Assembly: GCF_029212575.1 (NCBI RefSeq)
Contig: NZ_JARGPK010000021.1
Coordinates: forward strand, 22,259-86,258
DNA length: 64,000 nt
Reading direction: 5' to 3'
Source: Antarcticimicrobium sp.
Lineage (GTDB): Bacteria; Pseudomonadota; Alphaproteobacteria; Rhodobacterales; Rhodobacteraceae
Part shown: piece after piece, positions 34,510-43,673 of the stretch
Position numbering within the stretch: position 1 is the stretch's first letter
Layout of the letters: every line of letters begins with the position of its first letter
Notes under the pieces: generated by a model
The model's database searches: none
Told to the model about the DNA's origin: nothing
The model's input: only the letters and a program-made list of their open reading frames with translations
Translations under genes and position numbers: made by a program

Positions 34510-35674
34510 ACATGTCGCGCCGTCCACCGATAACCAGGAGCAAGAGACGCGGATGCTGCGTGACAGCATACGGGGTTTCATGGCGCGCGATCTGACCGAG
34601 GCGCGCATCGCCGAATGCGAGGCGGCGGGCGAGCTGCCTTGGGAGATGGTGGGCGAGCTTCGTCAGTTCGGCTATCTCGGCGGGTTGCTGCCCGAAGACG
34701 CGGGCGGCTACGGTCTCAGCTACCGCACCTGGGCGATGATGATGGAGGAAGCGGGGTATCGCTGGCTGTCGCTCCGGGTGCTGCTCAACACCGTCAACAT
34801 CGTCGCCGCGCTGCTGCACCATCTGGGCGATGCCCGGCAGAAGGAGAAATGGCTGAAACCCGTCATGGCCGGCGAAATGCCAGTCTGGGTCGGGATCACC
34901 GAACCCGACCACGGCTCGGATGTCGCTTCGGTCCAGACCCGCGCCGAGGACAAGGGCGACCACTGGCTGATCAACGGCGGCAAGCTGTGGACGACGAACG
35001 GCGTTCACGGCCGTGTCGGAATCCTGGTGGCGCGGACCTTCACCCAAGGCTGTGATGGCGATCTGAGCCTGTTTATCGTGGACCCCGAGGAAACCGATTT
35101 CGAAGCCTCGCGCGTGGGTACGATGTTCATCAAGGCCACGGCGACCTCACAACTCGCGTTTAATGACGCAAGGGTGCCAAAGGAAAACCTGTTGGGTCCG
35201 GCGGGCAAGGGCCTCAAGGCGATCCTTACCGGGTTGAACTATGGCCGGCTCAACGTGGCGGCGGGCGCAGTTGGCGCGGCGCAGCGGTCGCTGGACCTGT
35301 CCACCGATTACGTCAAGACGCGCAAGCAGTTCGGCAACGTGATCGGAAGCTATCAACTGGTGCAGAAGCTGATCGTCGATATGACCATCCGCACCGAGGC
35401 CGCCCGCGCGCTGACGGACCGTGCCGCCCAAGCGCTGGACGCGGGTCTGCCCGGGCGCAAGGAATGTTCGATCGCCAAGCTTTATGCCAGCGAGGCGGCG
35501 CATGAGGTGGCCTCGATGGCGCTACAGGCGCACGGCGGGCTGGGATATTCCACCGACTACCCCGTCGAGCGGTTGTTCCGCGACACGCGCGGCGGGCTGA
35601 TCCCCGAGGGCACGTCGGAAATCCAGACATTGATCATAGGGCGTGAGGTTCTCGGGATCTCGGCCTTCACCTGA
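34502..35674 (+). CDS. acyl-CoA dehydrogenase, MCAD-type base
   Basis: ACAD of 390 residues with VGITEPDHGSD near 131-141, KQFGNVIGSYQL and the C-terminal IPEGTSEIQ motif holding the MCAD-position Glu. The GLNYGRLNVAA segment has no Glu at the alternative position, as expected. ATG 34502 overlaps the SDR stop by 8 nt; the frame is open earlier but the N terminus MAEHVA is the likely start. Its long N-terminal lead before the first helix resembles glutaryl-CoA dehydrogenase-like enzymes, suggesting a diacid substrate, but this is weak. Confidence 0.9.
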   Translation: MAEHVAPSTDNQEQETRMLRDSIRGFMARDLTEARIAECEAAGELPWEMVGELRQFGYLGGLLPEDAGGYGLSYRTWAMMMEEAGYRWLSLRVLLNTVNIVAALLHHLGDARQKEKWLKPVMAGEMPVWVGITEPDHGSDVASVQTRAEDKGDHWLINGGKLWTTNGVHGRVGILVARTFTQGCDGDLSLFIVDPEETDFEASRVGTMFIKATATSQLAFNDARVPKENLLGPAGKGLKAILTGLNYGRLNVAAGAVGAAQRSLDLSTDYVKTRKQFGNVIGSYQLVQKLIVDMTIRTEAARALTDRAAQALDAGLPGRKECSIAKLYASEAAHEVASMALQAHGGLGYSTDYPVERLFRDTRGGLIPEGTSEIQTLIIGREVLGISAFT

Positions 35675-35684
35675 GGAGGCGGCC

Positions 35685-37205
35685 ATGCCGATGACCTTTC
35701 TCCATGCCCTCAGGCTGAATGCACGGCGGTTTCCGATGAAACCCGCAGTGGTGTTTGAGGGGCGCAGCCAGAGCTATGCAGACGTCCTTGACCGGGTGGA
35801 ACGGATGATGACGGTGCTGGCGCGGCGCGGCATCGGACCGGGCGACAAGGTGGCGGTGATCTCGGAAAATCATCCCGATTTCCTTGCCGCCTATGTGGCG
35901 GTGACCGGGCTGGGCGCGATCCCCGCGCCGATCAACTATCGCATCGCGCCCGAGGTCATGGCCGATGTGGTGGCCCGCTCCGACAGCAAGGCATTGCTGC
36001 TGGGAGAGGCGGCGCTGGACCATGCCGATCTGTTCCGGACCGTGGTGGACGACATCATTGCCCTGGGCGACGTGGCAGAGGACGCGCAAGGCCTGCCGCG
36101 CCTGTCGGACCTTCTGGCAGACACCCCGCCCGATCCACCGCAAGGGCAGGATGGCACCACGATCATGCTGCACACCTCGGGGACCACCGGCAAGCCCAAG
36201 GGTGCGCTGCGCAGCCTGTTCGGCATGGAAGAACGCGCCATTGAACAGCGCTTTCGCCCCGACGACCGGGCGCTATCTGCGCTGCCGATCTGCCTGTCGG
36301 CTGGCTGCACATACACGCTGCTACCGCTCTATCTGGGGGCCAGCGTCTATCTGATGCGCCGCTTCGACGGCGCCGGTGCGCTGCGCTTGATCGAGGACGA
36401 ACGGCTGACCGCCACGATGCTGCTGCCGGCCATGCTCCAGCGGATGGTCGAGGCCGAGGGCTTCGCCAGCGCCGACCTGTCGTCACTACGCACGCTGCAA
36501 TCGGGCGGCGGCGAAATGTATCCTGACCTCAAGCACGCTGCGCTGGACAAGTTTGGCGATGCGCTGATGATCTATGCCGCGTCAAGCGAGGCGGGCCCCT
36601 ACGCCAACCTCACCGCAGAAGATCTGCGCCGGAATCTGGCGGGCAACTGCGTTGGCCGCCCGTTCTTTGGCGTTGAACTGAAGATCCTCGACGACGATGG
36701 AAACGAGGTGCCGCAGGGTGAAGTCGGCGAAATCTGCACCCGCAGCGAAAGCCGCTACGACGGGTATTACAAGGACGACGCGCTGACTTCCGAAACCCGG
36801 CGCGGCGATTATCTGACCGTGGGCGATCTGGGCCGGATCGATGCCGAAGGGCTGCTCTGGTTCACCGGCCGCAAGCGCGACATCATCAAGAGCGGCGGCA
36901 TCAATGTCTACGCCCCCGAGATCGAAGAAGCGCTGGCCAGCCACCCGGCGATCGCCGAAGCGCATTGCGTGGGTCTGCCCGATCCGCGCTGGACCGAGGC
37001 GATCTGCGCGGTGATCGTCCCCGCGCCGGGCGAGCAGCTGACAGCGGCCGATGTGATCGCGCATGCCGAAACCCGGCTTGACCGATACAAGCGCCCGCGG
37101 CGGGTGGTCTTCATGGCGGCGGTGCCGCGCAACCTGACCGGCCGCGTTCTCAAGGCTGAACTGAAAGAGGCAGTGCTGGCACTGCCAGAGGAGGAAACCC
37201 AATGA
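35685..37205 (+). CDS. AMP-forming acyl-CoA synthetase
   Basis: A 506-residue ANL-superfamily ligase. Phosphate loop LHTSGTTGKPKG near 164-175, YAASSEAGP substrate/adenine region, GDLGRIDAEG with the ATP-ribose Asp, the hinge GRKRDIIKSGG, and the catalytic Lys in TGRVLKAELKE near the end. GAGGAGG precedes ATG 35685. It overlaps the MaoC gene by 4 nt. It would activate the imported acid with ATP to AMP, in parallel with the CaiB transferase and the ADP-forming ligase of the same operon. Confidence 0.93.
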   Translation: MPMTFLHALRLNARRFPMKPAVVFEGRSQSYADVLDRVERMMTVLARRGIGPGDKVAVISENHPDFLAAYVAVTGLGAIPAPINYRIAPEVMADVVARSDSKALLLGEAALDHADLFRTVVDDIIALGDVAEDAQGLPRLSDLLADTPPDPPQGQDGTTIMLHTSGTTGKPKGALRSLFGMEERAIEQRFRPDDRALSALPICLSAGCTYTLLPLYLGASVYLMRRFDGAGALRLIEDERLTATMLLPAMLQRMVEAEGFASADLSSLRTLQSGGGEMYPDLKHAALDKFGDALMIYAASSEAGPYANLTAEDLRRNLAGNCVGRPFFGVELKILDDDGNEVPQGEVGEICTRSESRYDGYYKDDALTSETRRGDYLTVGDLGRIDAEGLLWFTGRKRDIIKSGGINVYAPEIEEALASHPAIAEAHCVGLPDPRWTEAICAVIVPAPGEQLTAADVIAHAETRLDRYKRPRRVVFMAAVPRNLTGRVLKAELKEAVLALPEEETQ

Positions 37206-37693
37206 CACGGCCCGATCTTTCGGCCCTGAAGGGCCAGCAGCTCTACTGGGAGGACCTGAACGAAGGCGACCAGTTCGACAGCCCCACCCGTACCATCACC
37301 GAGGCAGATGTAGCGAATTTCGCCTGCCTGTCGGGCGATTTCAACCGGCTGCACGTCGATGCCGAATACGCCGCCGATTCGGCCTTTGGCCAGCGCATTG
37401 CACACGGGTTGCTTGTGGTGTCGGTGATGTCGGGGCTGACCACGCGGATGCTGATGAACACGTTCCTGGAACCCTCGCTTCTGGGGCTGCTCGACATGCA
37501 GTGCCGGTTCCCGAAACCGACCCTCATCGGCGACACGATCGGGGTGCGCGTCACCGTAGCCGAGAAGCGCGAGACCTCGAAACCCGAACGCGGCATCCTG
37601 TCGTTCCGGCGCGAGGTTATCAACCAGCGCGGCGAAACCGTGGTGGAAGGGGTCTGGAAACTGCTCGTACGGCGGGCGCCGCAAGGTGGCTGA
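37202..37693 (+). CDS. MaoC-like (R)-specific enoyl-CoA hydratase
   Basis: A 163-residue single-hotdog hydratase with the cleanest active site of the three here: TITEADVANFACLSGDFNRLHVD, holding the Asp and His hydratase pair in D-F-N-R-L-H, and FGQRIAHGLLVVS. GAGGAGG lies before the ATG, which overlaps the ligase stop by 4 nt. It overlaps the ADP-forming ligase start by 8 nt. Role: water addition to the enoyl-CoA made by an ACAD of this operon. Confidence 0.92.
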   Translation: MTRPDLSALKGQQLYWEDLNEGDQFDSPTRTITEADVANFACLSGDFNRLHVDAEYAADSAFGQRIAHGLLVVSVMSGLTTRMLMNTFLEPSLLGLLDMQCRFPKPTLIGDTIGVRVTVAEKRETSKPERGILSFRREVINQRGETVVEGVWKLLVRRAPQGG

Positions 37694-39797
37694 GCAGGTG
37701 GTCGCCCGCGACTTTCCCGATCTTTCGCGGCTCTTGTCGCCACGCAGCGTGGCGATCCTGGGGGCCAGTGAAAGGCCCCGTAGCGTGGGCAGCGATACCT
37801 TGCTGAACCTTACCGAGCATTCCGACTTCGATGGGCAGATCTTCCCGGTCAATCCCGGGCGTGAAAGGGTGCATGGTCTTCTTGCCTATCCCGCAATTTC
37901 GGCCTTGCCTGGTCCCGTCGATGTGGCGGTGGTGTGCCTTCCTGCCGATGCGGTGGTGGGCGCCTTGCGCGATTGCGCGGCGGCAGGAACTGGTTTCGCG
38001 GTGGTCTTCACCTCTGGCTTTGGTGAAACCGGGGATGAGGGCCGGGCCGCTGAAGCCGAGATGGCCGAAATCGCCCGGCAAAGCGGGATGCGCATCTATG
38101 GTCCGAACTCGCCAGGGCTGAGCAACATCAACCGCCGCCTTGGGCTGACCTTTTCACCGGTGTTCAAGAACGACACGCTGGGCGGCGGCATTGGGCTTGT
38201 CACCCAGGGCGGCGGACTTGGCCGTGCCTTCATCCAGGCAAGCGAGCGCGGCATCGGCGTTGGCCTGTGGTGCTCTACCGGCAACGAAGCCGATCTGACC
38301 ATGGCCGATGTCGTGCACCACATGGTGGGCGATCCCGACATAAAGGTAATCGCCCTTCTCGCTGAAGGCTTCCGCGACGGGCCGCGCTTTCTGGCGGCTG
38401 CCCGCGCCGCCGCCCGCGCCGGCAAGCCGGTGGTGGCGATGAAGGTGGGCAAGTCGGACTATGGCGTTGCCGCCACCCGTTCGCACACCGCCGCACTGGC
38501 GGGGTCGGCGACGGTCACCTCGGCGCTGTTTCGCCAGCACGGCATCGTCGAGGTGGACGATCTGGACGAGTTGATCGACACGGCGGCACTGTTCGAGCGT
38601 GCGGGCATCGCCCGACGGCAGGGCATCTGCGTCTATTCCTTTTCGGGCGGCACCGCCGCGCTGGCCGCCGACATGGTGGGCAGCGCCGGGCTGACCCTGT
38701 CCGAACTGGCCCCCGACACCCGCGCGGGGTTGCGTGCGCTGGCCCCGTCTTATGCGGCGCTCGAAAACCCGGTGGACCTGACCACCCAGGTCTTCACCCA
38801 GGATACGCTCAACCGCGACTGCCTGTCTCTGGTGGCGCGCGATCCGGCCACCGATGTGGTGCTCTTGCCGATCCCGGCCGATTACGGCCAGATTACCGAC
38901 CGGTCCGCCGACGACATGGTCGCACTTGCGCCGGACAGTGCGGCGCTGTTGGTGCCGGTGTGGATGAGCGGGCACCGCGCCGCAGGCTATAGCACGCTGA
39001 ACGCGGCAGGGCTGGCGCCCTTTCGCAGTCTGGGCAAGGCGGTCACGGCGCTGAAGCGGCTGATCTGGCGCGGCGACTGGACCGCCTCGGGCATCGACGC
39101 TCCGTCGCTGCCCGCGCTTCCGCCCGGCGAACTGGACGAGGCCGCGGCCAAGGCAGCGCTGGCCGGACTTGGTCTGACGGTGCCCGAAGGCCGGGTTGTG
39201 ACCAGCGCCCAGGAGGCGGGCGCGGCGGCACGCGGGATCGGATTTCCGGTAGTACTCAAGGCGCTGGTGCCCGGCCTTCTGCACAAGACCGAAGCCGGGG
39301 CCGTGGCTGTCGGACTGACGGATGCGGAGGCGCTGACGGCAGCCTGGGACGCGATGACGGCGTCACTTGCGGCGCAGGGGCACAGGCTTGACCGTGCCTT
39401 GGTCGAGCGCATGGAACAGGGGCCGGGGGTCGAGGTGATGGCGGGACTGCACCGCGATCCGGTGTTCGGCCCGGTGGTCAGCTTCGGCCTCGGCGGCGTC
39501 ATGGTCGAGGCGCTTTCTGACGTTACGCACCGCGCCGCGCCCTTCGGACGCACCGAAGCGCACGCGATGATCGACGAGATCCGCGGCCGCGCGCTGCTGG
39601 GTCCGCTGCGCGGCCGCCCGGGCGCCGATCTGGGCGCGCTTGCCGATCTTCTCGTGATCCTGGCCGCCCTGGGTGCGCGCGGCGACATCGCTGAGATGGA
39701 CCTCAATCCGGTGCGCGCCGGTCCGGTGGGTGCCACGGTCCTTGACGCGGTGATCCTGCGCGCTCCGAGCAACACAGAAGGGAAGGCAAGACAATGA
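37686..39797 (+). CDS. acyl-CoA ligase (ADP-forming), fused alpha-beta
   Basis: A 703-residue single-chain ligase. VAILGASERPRSVG near 22-35, RSHTAALAG with the phospho-His near 258, LLHKTEAGAVAVGL ATP-grasp segment near 534, and MDLNPVRAG near 677. GTG start overlapping the MaoC gene. Sequence differs clearly from the 27015 ligase despite equal length. It could conserve energy as ATP from the acyl-CoA released by the lyase downstream. Confidence 0.92.
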   Translation: MAEQVVARDFPDLSRLLSPRSVAILGASERPRSVGSDTLLNLTEHSDFDGQIFPVNPGRERVHGLLAYPAISALPGPVDVAVVCLPADAVVGALRDCAAAGTGFAVVFTSGFGETGDEGRAAEAEMAEIARQSGMRIYGPNSPGLSNINRRLGLTFSPVFKNDTLGGGIGLVTQGGGLGRAFIQASERGIGVGLWCSTGNEADLTMADVVHHMVGDPDIKVIALLAEGFRDGPRFLAAARAAARAGKPVVAMKVGKSDYGVAATRSHTAALAGSATVTSALFRQHGIVEVDDLDELIDTAALFERAGIARRQGICVYSFSGGTAALAADMVGSAGLTLSELAPDTRAGLRALAPSYAALENPVDLTTQVFTQDTLNRDCLSLVARDPATDVVLLPIPADYGQITDRSADDMVALAPDSAALLVPVWMSGHRAAGYSTLNAAGLAPFRSLGKAVTALKRLIWRGDWTASGIDAPSLPALPPGELDEAAAKAALAGLGLTVPEGRVVTSAQEAGAAARGIGFPVVLKALVPGLLHKTEAGAVAVGLTDAEALTAAWDAMTASLAAQGHRLDRALVERMEQGPGVEVMAGLHRDPVFGPVVSFGLGGVMVEALSDVTHRAAPFGRTEAHAMIDEIRGRALLGPLRGRPGADLGALADLLVILAALGARGDIAEMDLNPVRAGPVGATVLDAVILRAPSNTEGKARQ

Positions 39798-40612
39798 CGG
39801 TAAAGACGGATATCGGCTTCACCACCCGCGACCGCATCTACGTGCGCGGGCGCGATCTGGCCGACGACATCCTCGGCAAGATGGATTTCATCGACATGAT
39901 CTATTTCACCGCCACGGGGAAGGAGCCGGATGCCCGCACCCGTGCGATGACCAACGCGATCATCGTCACCGCCACCGATCACGGCCTTACCCCCAGCGCC
40001 ATTGCTGCGCGAATGACGATCCTGGGCGCGCCGGAATCGCTCCAGGGCGCGGTGGCTGCGGGCTTGCTGGGCGCGGGGAATCATTTTCTGGGCACCATGC
40101 AGAACGCCGCGGCCTTTGCCCGCGACGAGATCGGCGAGCTGTCCGACAGCGACGATGACGCGGCCTATGCCGCCCGCGCGCAAGAGGTCGTATGCGCCTT
40201 TCGCGCCGCGCGCCGGATCGTGCCAGGCCTCGGTCATCCGATCCATGTGGCGGGTGACCCCCGCACGCCGGTCCTGCGCCGCATCGCGGGCGAGAACGGG
40301 TTCGACGGGCGGCACTGGCGCTTCATGGCGGCCGTCGAGGCCGCCGCCCGCGAGGAATATGGCCGTCTGCTGCCCATCAACGCCGCCGGCGCGGTCGGGG
40401 CCACCGTTTCGGACATGGGGCTTGCCCCGATCTGGGCGCGGGCCTTCGCCCTGATTGGCCGATCCGCCGGGCTTCTGGCGCATCTGATGGAAGAGCTCGA
40501 AAATCCGCAGGGTCAGAAGATCTGGGACATGATCCTGGAACAGGACGATTCGGCGGAATGCGCCGGGATTGCCGACCCGGACCGCGCGAACAGCGCAGGA
40601 GAGCAAAAATGA
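39794..40612 (+). CDS. citryl-CoA lyase-like protein (citrate synthase fold, short form)
   Basis: A 272-residue protein of the citrate-synthase-related citryl-CoA lyase group, equal to the C-terminal lyase module of ATP-citrate lyase. VPGLGHPIHVAGDPRTPVL near 142-160 holds the catalytic His (GHP) and the D-P-R motif. Overlaps both neighbours by 4 nt. Citryl-CoA lyase cleaves citryl-CoA to acetyl-CoA and oxaloacetate; here the real substrate may be a related 3-hydroxy-3-carboxyacyl-CoA formed by the CoA ligases and hydratase of the operon. Confidence 0.88.
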   Translation: MTVKTDIGFTTRDRIYVRGRDLADDILGKMDFIDMIYFTATGKEPDARTRAMTNAIIVTATDHGLTPSAIAARMTILGAPESLQGAVAAGLLGAGNHFLGTMQNAAAFARDEIGELSDSDDDAAYAARAQEVVCAFRAARRIVPGLGHPIHVAGDPRTPVLRRIAGENGFDGRHWRFMAAVEAAAREEYGRLLPINAAGAVGATVSDMGLAPIWARAFALIGRSAGLLAHLMEELENPQGQKIWDMILEQDDSAECAGIADPDRANSAGEQK

Positions 40613-41730
40613 CCGGCATTGCACCGCTTTCGGGGCTTCGCGTTCTCGATCTGACCGAGCTTCTGCCTGGGCCCTATGCCACGCAGCAACTGGCCGAGAT
40701 GGGAGCCGAAGTCATCAAGGTCGAGCGTCCCGCGGGCGACGCCGCGCGCGCCATGTTCCCCGGCCTCTTTGCCGCCGTGAACCGCGGCAAGAAAAGCATC
40801 GGCCTGAACCTCAAGGACGACACAGACCACGCGGCTTTCCTGCGGCTGGCCAAATCGGCGGACGTGGTGATCGAGGGCTATCGCCCCGGCGTCACCAAGC
40901 GGTTGGGAATCGACTATGAGACGCTTTCAGCGCTCAATCCCGGCCTCGTCTACTGTTCGGTCAGCGGCTATGGTCAGACCGGGCCGGCGCGCGACTGGCC
41001 GGGACATGATCTGAACTACGCGGCGATGGCGGGCGCGGTAGCGATATCGGGCGCGCCCAACGGACCGCCTGAATACACGACGGGCGTGCCGATCGGGGAT
41101 CTCTCGGCAGCCATGTATGCCATCATCACCATTCTTGCCGCGTTGCGCGGACGCGACGCCACGGGGCGGGGCCAGTATCTCGACGTGGCGATCACCGACG
41201 CGCTGGCCAGCTGGGTCGCCCCGCGCTACGGTGTGTGGGACGCTGGACGCCAGGCCGGACGCGAGATCACAAAGGCCGACATCCTGCGCCGGGCCGCCTA
41301 TGGCATCTTCGAGACCGCCGACGGCAACTACATAACCATCGGGGCGATCGAGACGCATTTCTTCCGCCGCCTGATCCGCGCCACGGGGATGACGGGCTTC
41401 GACGATCCGGCGCTTGATGACTTTGCCGCACGCACCGACCGCGCGGACGATATCCGCGCCGCCTTGACCCCGTTGATCGCCGCGCGTCCCTATGCGCATT
41501 GGGCGGAGATCTTCGAGGTCGAGGATGTTCCCTTCGCCCCGGTCAACAGGCTGGAGGATCTGGCCCGAGACCCGCAGCTCAAGGCGCGCGGGATGGTGCG
41601 CTCAGCCGGCGCGGCGCAGGTGATGGCCTTCCCTGTGCCGATGGCCGGGATGAGCGACCCGGCTGGCCACGTCCCGGCAGTGGGCGAGCATCAGACCGAA
41701 ATTCTGGACCATGCCGAAGAGACGGAGTGA
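40609..41730 (+). CDS. CaiB/BaiF CoA-transferase
   Basis: A 373-residue family III CoA-transferase. LSGLRVLDLTELLPGPYATQ at the N terminus, EMGAEVIKVERPAGD, and WPGHDLNYAAMAG near 125-137 with the catalytic Asp that forms the acyl-anhydride/CoA intermediates. The frame is open earlier; ATG 40609 overlaps the lyase stop (ATGA). It moves CoA from a donor such as an end-product acyl-CoA to the incoming acid. Closest in design within the window to the 61235 homologue (both GHD). Confidence 0.92.
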   Translation: MTGIAPLSGLRVLDLTELLPGPYATQQLAEMGAEVIKVERPAGDAARAMFPGLFAAVNRGKKSIGLNLKDDTDHAAFLRLAKSADVVIEGYRPGVTKRLGIDYETLSALNPGLVYCSVSGYGQTGPARDWPGHDLNYAAMAGAVAISGAPNGPPEYTTGVPIGDLSAAMYAIITILAALRGRDATGRGQYLDVAITDALASWVAPRYGVWDAGRQAGREITKADILRRAAYGIFETADGNYITIGAIETHFFRRLIRATGMTGFDDPALDDFAARTDRADDIRAALTPLIAARPYAHWAEIFEVEDVPFAPVNRLEDLARDPQLKARGMVRSAGAAQVMAFPVPMAGMSDPAGHVPAVGEHQTEILDHAEETE

Positions 41731-41736
41731 GGGCAA

Positions 41737-42891
41737 ATGCATTTCGACCTGGACGACTGGCAGGAAACGGCGCGGCGCAGCTTCCGCAAATATCTTGACG
41801 CCGAGGTGGCACCCCTGGTCGAGGCGCATGAGGATGCCCACAGTCCGCCGCCGCCCGAAGTGATGCAAAAGATGGGCGAGTTCGGCCTTCTGGGCGGTCT
41901 TTTGCCCGAGGCGCAGGGCGGGGCGGGGCTGGACTACCTCACCTATTGCACGCTCCTGTGTGAGCTGTCGCAAGTCTGGCCGTCGCTGCGCAGCATCGTC
42001 AGCACCTCCAACCTGGTCCTGATGATCATCGCGCAGCGCGGCACGCCAGAGCAGCAGCAAAGATGGCTCGGCGATCTGATTTCGGGCCGCAAAACCGCCT
42101 TCTTCGCACTGACCGAACCCAATGTCGGCTCGGACGCCAGCAATGTCGAAACACGGGCCCGGCGCGACGGCGATGGCTGGCGGCTGAACGGCCGAAAGCT
42201 CTATATCTCGAACGGGACCGGGGCCGATCTGGGGGTGGTCTTCGCGCGATCGGGCGAAGGTGATGGCGCGGGCGTCTCGGCCTTCGTGGTCGAGGCGGGC
42301 ACGCCCGGGTTCTCGGCGCGCGAGGTGCGCAGCATGGGCATGAACGCCTGCCCGCTGGGCGAGCTTCTGTTCGAGGACGTGGCGCTGCCCCCCGATCATC
42401 TGATCGGCACCGAGGGCGAGGCCTTTGCCATCGCCAAACACTACCTGAACGTGGGCCGCTGCTTTGTGTCCTTCACCTGCCTCGGCCTGTCGATTGCCGC
42501 CTACGAGGCGGCGCTGCGCTATGCCGGTGAACGGGAACAGTTCGGGCGCAAGATCGGCGGTTTCCAACTGGTTCAGCAGATGATCGCCGACATGATGACC
42601 GGCGTGGAAACCTCGCGTCTGCTGGCCTGCCGGGCGGCCGACGCGCTGGACCGCAGCGCGCCGGATCGTGGCCGCGCCTGCTCGATGGCCAAGCGCCACA
42701 ATTCCGACACGGCGCTCAGGGTCTGCGAGACCGCTTTGCAGGTGCATGGCGGGGCGGGCTATACCCGGGACTTCCCGGTGGAGCGCTACTATCGCGACGT
42801 GCGCCATCTGACGATTGCCGAAGGCACAAACCAGCTTCAGGCGCTGCTTTTGGCGCAGGGGGCCCTGGGCATCTCGGCGCTGCGGGGCTGA
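41737..42891 (+). CDS. acyl-CoA dehydrogenase, MCAD-type base
   Basis: ACAD of 384 residues. FALTEPNVGSD near 122-132, REQFGRKIGGFQLVQQ, VHGGAGYTRDFPVERYYRD, and IAEGTNQLQ with the MCAD-position Glu near 366. GGAG lies about 9 nt before the ATG, 6 nt after the CaiB stop. Last gene of the long plus-strand operon, convergent with livF. Together with the 34502 enzyme it gives the operon two ACADs, so two separate desaturations are likely. Confidence 0.92.
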   Translation: MHFDLDDWQETARRSFRKYLDAEVAPLVEAHEDAHSPPPPEVMQKMGEFGLLGGLLPEAQGGAGLDYLTYCTLLCELSQVWPSLRSIVSTSNLVLMIIAQRGTPEQQQRWLGDLISGRKTAFFALTEPNVGSDASNVETRARRDGDGWRLNGRKLYISNGTGADLGVVFARSGEGDGAGVSAFVVEAGTPGFSAREVRSMGMNACPLGELLFEDVALPPDHLIGTEGEAFAIAKHYLNVGRCFVSFTCLGLSIAAYEAALRYAGEREQFGRKIGGFQLVQQMIADMMTGVETSRLLACRAADALDRSAPDRGRACSMAKRHNSDTALRVCETALQVHGGAGYTRDFPVERYYRDVRHLTIAEGTNQLQALLLAQGALGISALRG

Positions 42892-42920
42892 TCGGTCCGC
42901 AGTTTGCGCACGGTCTGCCG

Positions 42921-42946
42921 CCGCTGCCGGTCTGAATGGCAGGCGG
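42921..42946. terminator. possible bidirectional hairpin between convergent operons
   Basis: CCGCTGCC and GGCAGGCGG form a stem with one bulged base and a 9-nt loop, in the 74-bp gap between convergent ACAD and livF genes. No T-tract on either strand. Confidence 0.3.
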
Positions 42947-42965
42947 AATGCGGGCACAGGGCGGG

Positions 42966-43673
42966 TCAGATTCCCAAATACGAACGGCGCACGTGATCGT
43001 CGTGGCGCAAGACGTCAGAGGCTGCGGCGAGGGCGATTGTCCCGTTTTCCAGAACATAGGCGCGGCTGGCGAAATCCAGCGCCATGTAGACATCCTGTTC
43101 CACGAGAAGAATGGTCAGGCCGGTGCGGCGCAGACCGTCGAGGGCCTCGTACATCTGCTCGACCACCAGAGGCGCGAGGCCGAGCGACGGCTCGTCGAGC
43201 ATGATCATGCTGGGCCGGGCCATAAGCGCGCGCCCGATCGCCAGCATCTGCTGCTGACCGCCTGAGAGCCCTCCGGCAAGTTCGCGGGCCTTCTGGCTCA
43301 GCATCGGAAAGAGTTCGTAGACCTCGGAAATGGCGTCCTTTCGGTCTTTCGCGTCGGGTGCGGCGCTCGCACCCACGATCAGATTCTGCTCGACCGTGAG
43401 TGACCCGAAGACGTGCCGCGCCTCGGGAACATGGACGAGGCCGAGGCGCGGAATCTCGCTGGCGGCAAAGCCGCCGATCTCCTTGCCATCGTAGCGGATC
43501 GCTCCGGAACGGGCGGCCACAAGGCCCGAAATCGTGCGCAGAAGGGTGGATTTTCCCGCGCCGTTCGGCCCGATCACAGCCACGACCTCGCCCTCGGCGA
43601 TCTCGATGCTGACGCCGTGGAGCACGTCGAGCAGACCGTAACCGGAGACGAGAGACTCGATCGACAGCTTCAT
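42966..43673 (-). CDS. livF: ABC transporter ATP-binding protein LivF
   Basis: A 235-residue ATPase of branched-chain amino-acid-type importers. Walker A GPNGAGKST near 35-43, signature LSGGQQQML near 134-142, Walker B IMLDEPSLGLAP near 156-167, and the LivF-type EQDVYMALD end region. It overlaps the ACAD stop upstream by 4 nt. Pairs with the LivG half of the LivM-LivG fusion. In catabolic islands such importers often carry aromatic or dicarboxylic acids instead of amino acids. Confidence 0.93.
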   Translation of the reverse strand: MKLSIESLVSGYGLLDVLHGVSIEIAEGEVVAVIGPNGAGKSTLLRTISGLVAARSGAIRYDGKEIGGFAASEIPRLGLVHVPEARHVFGSLTVEQNLIVGASAAPDAKDRKDAISEVYELFPMLSQKARELAGGLSGGQQQMLAIGRALMARPSMIMLDEPSLGLAPLVVEQMYEALDGLRRTGLTILLVEQDVYMALDFASRAYVLENGTIALAAASDVLRHDDHVRRSYLGI

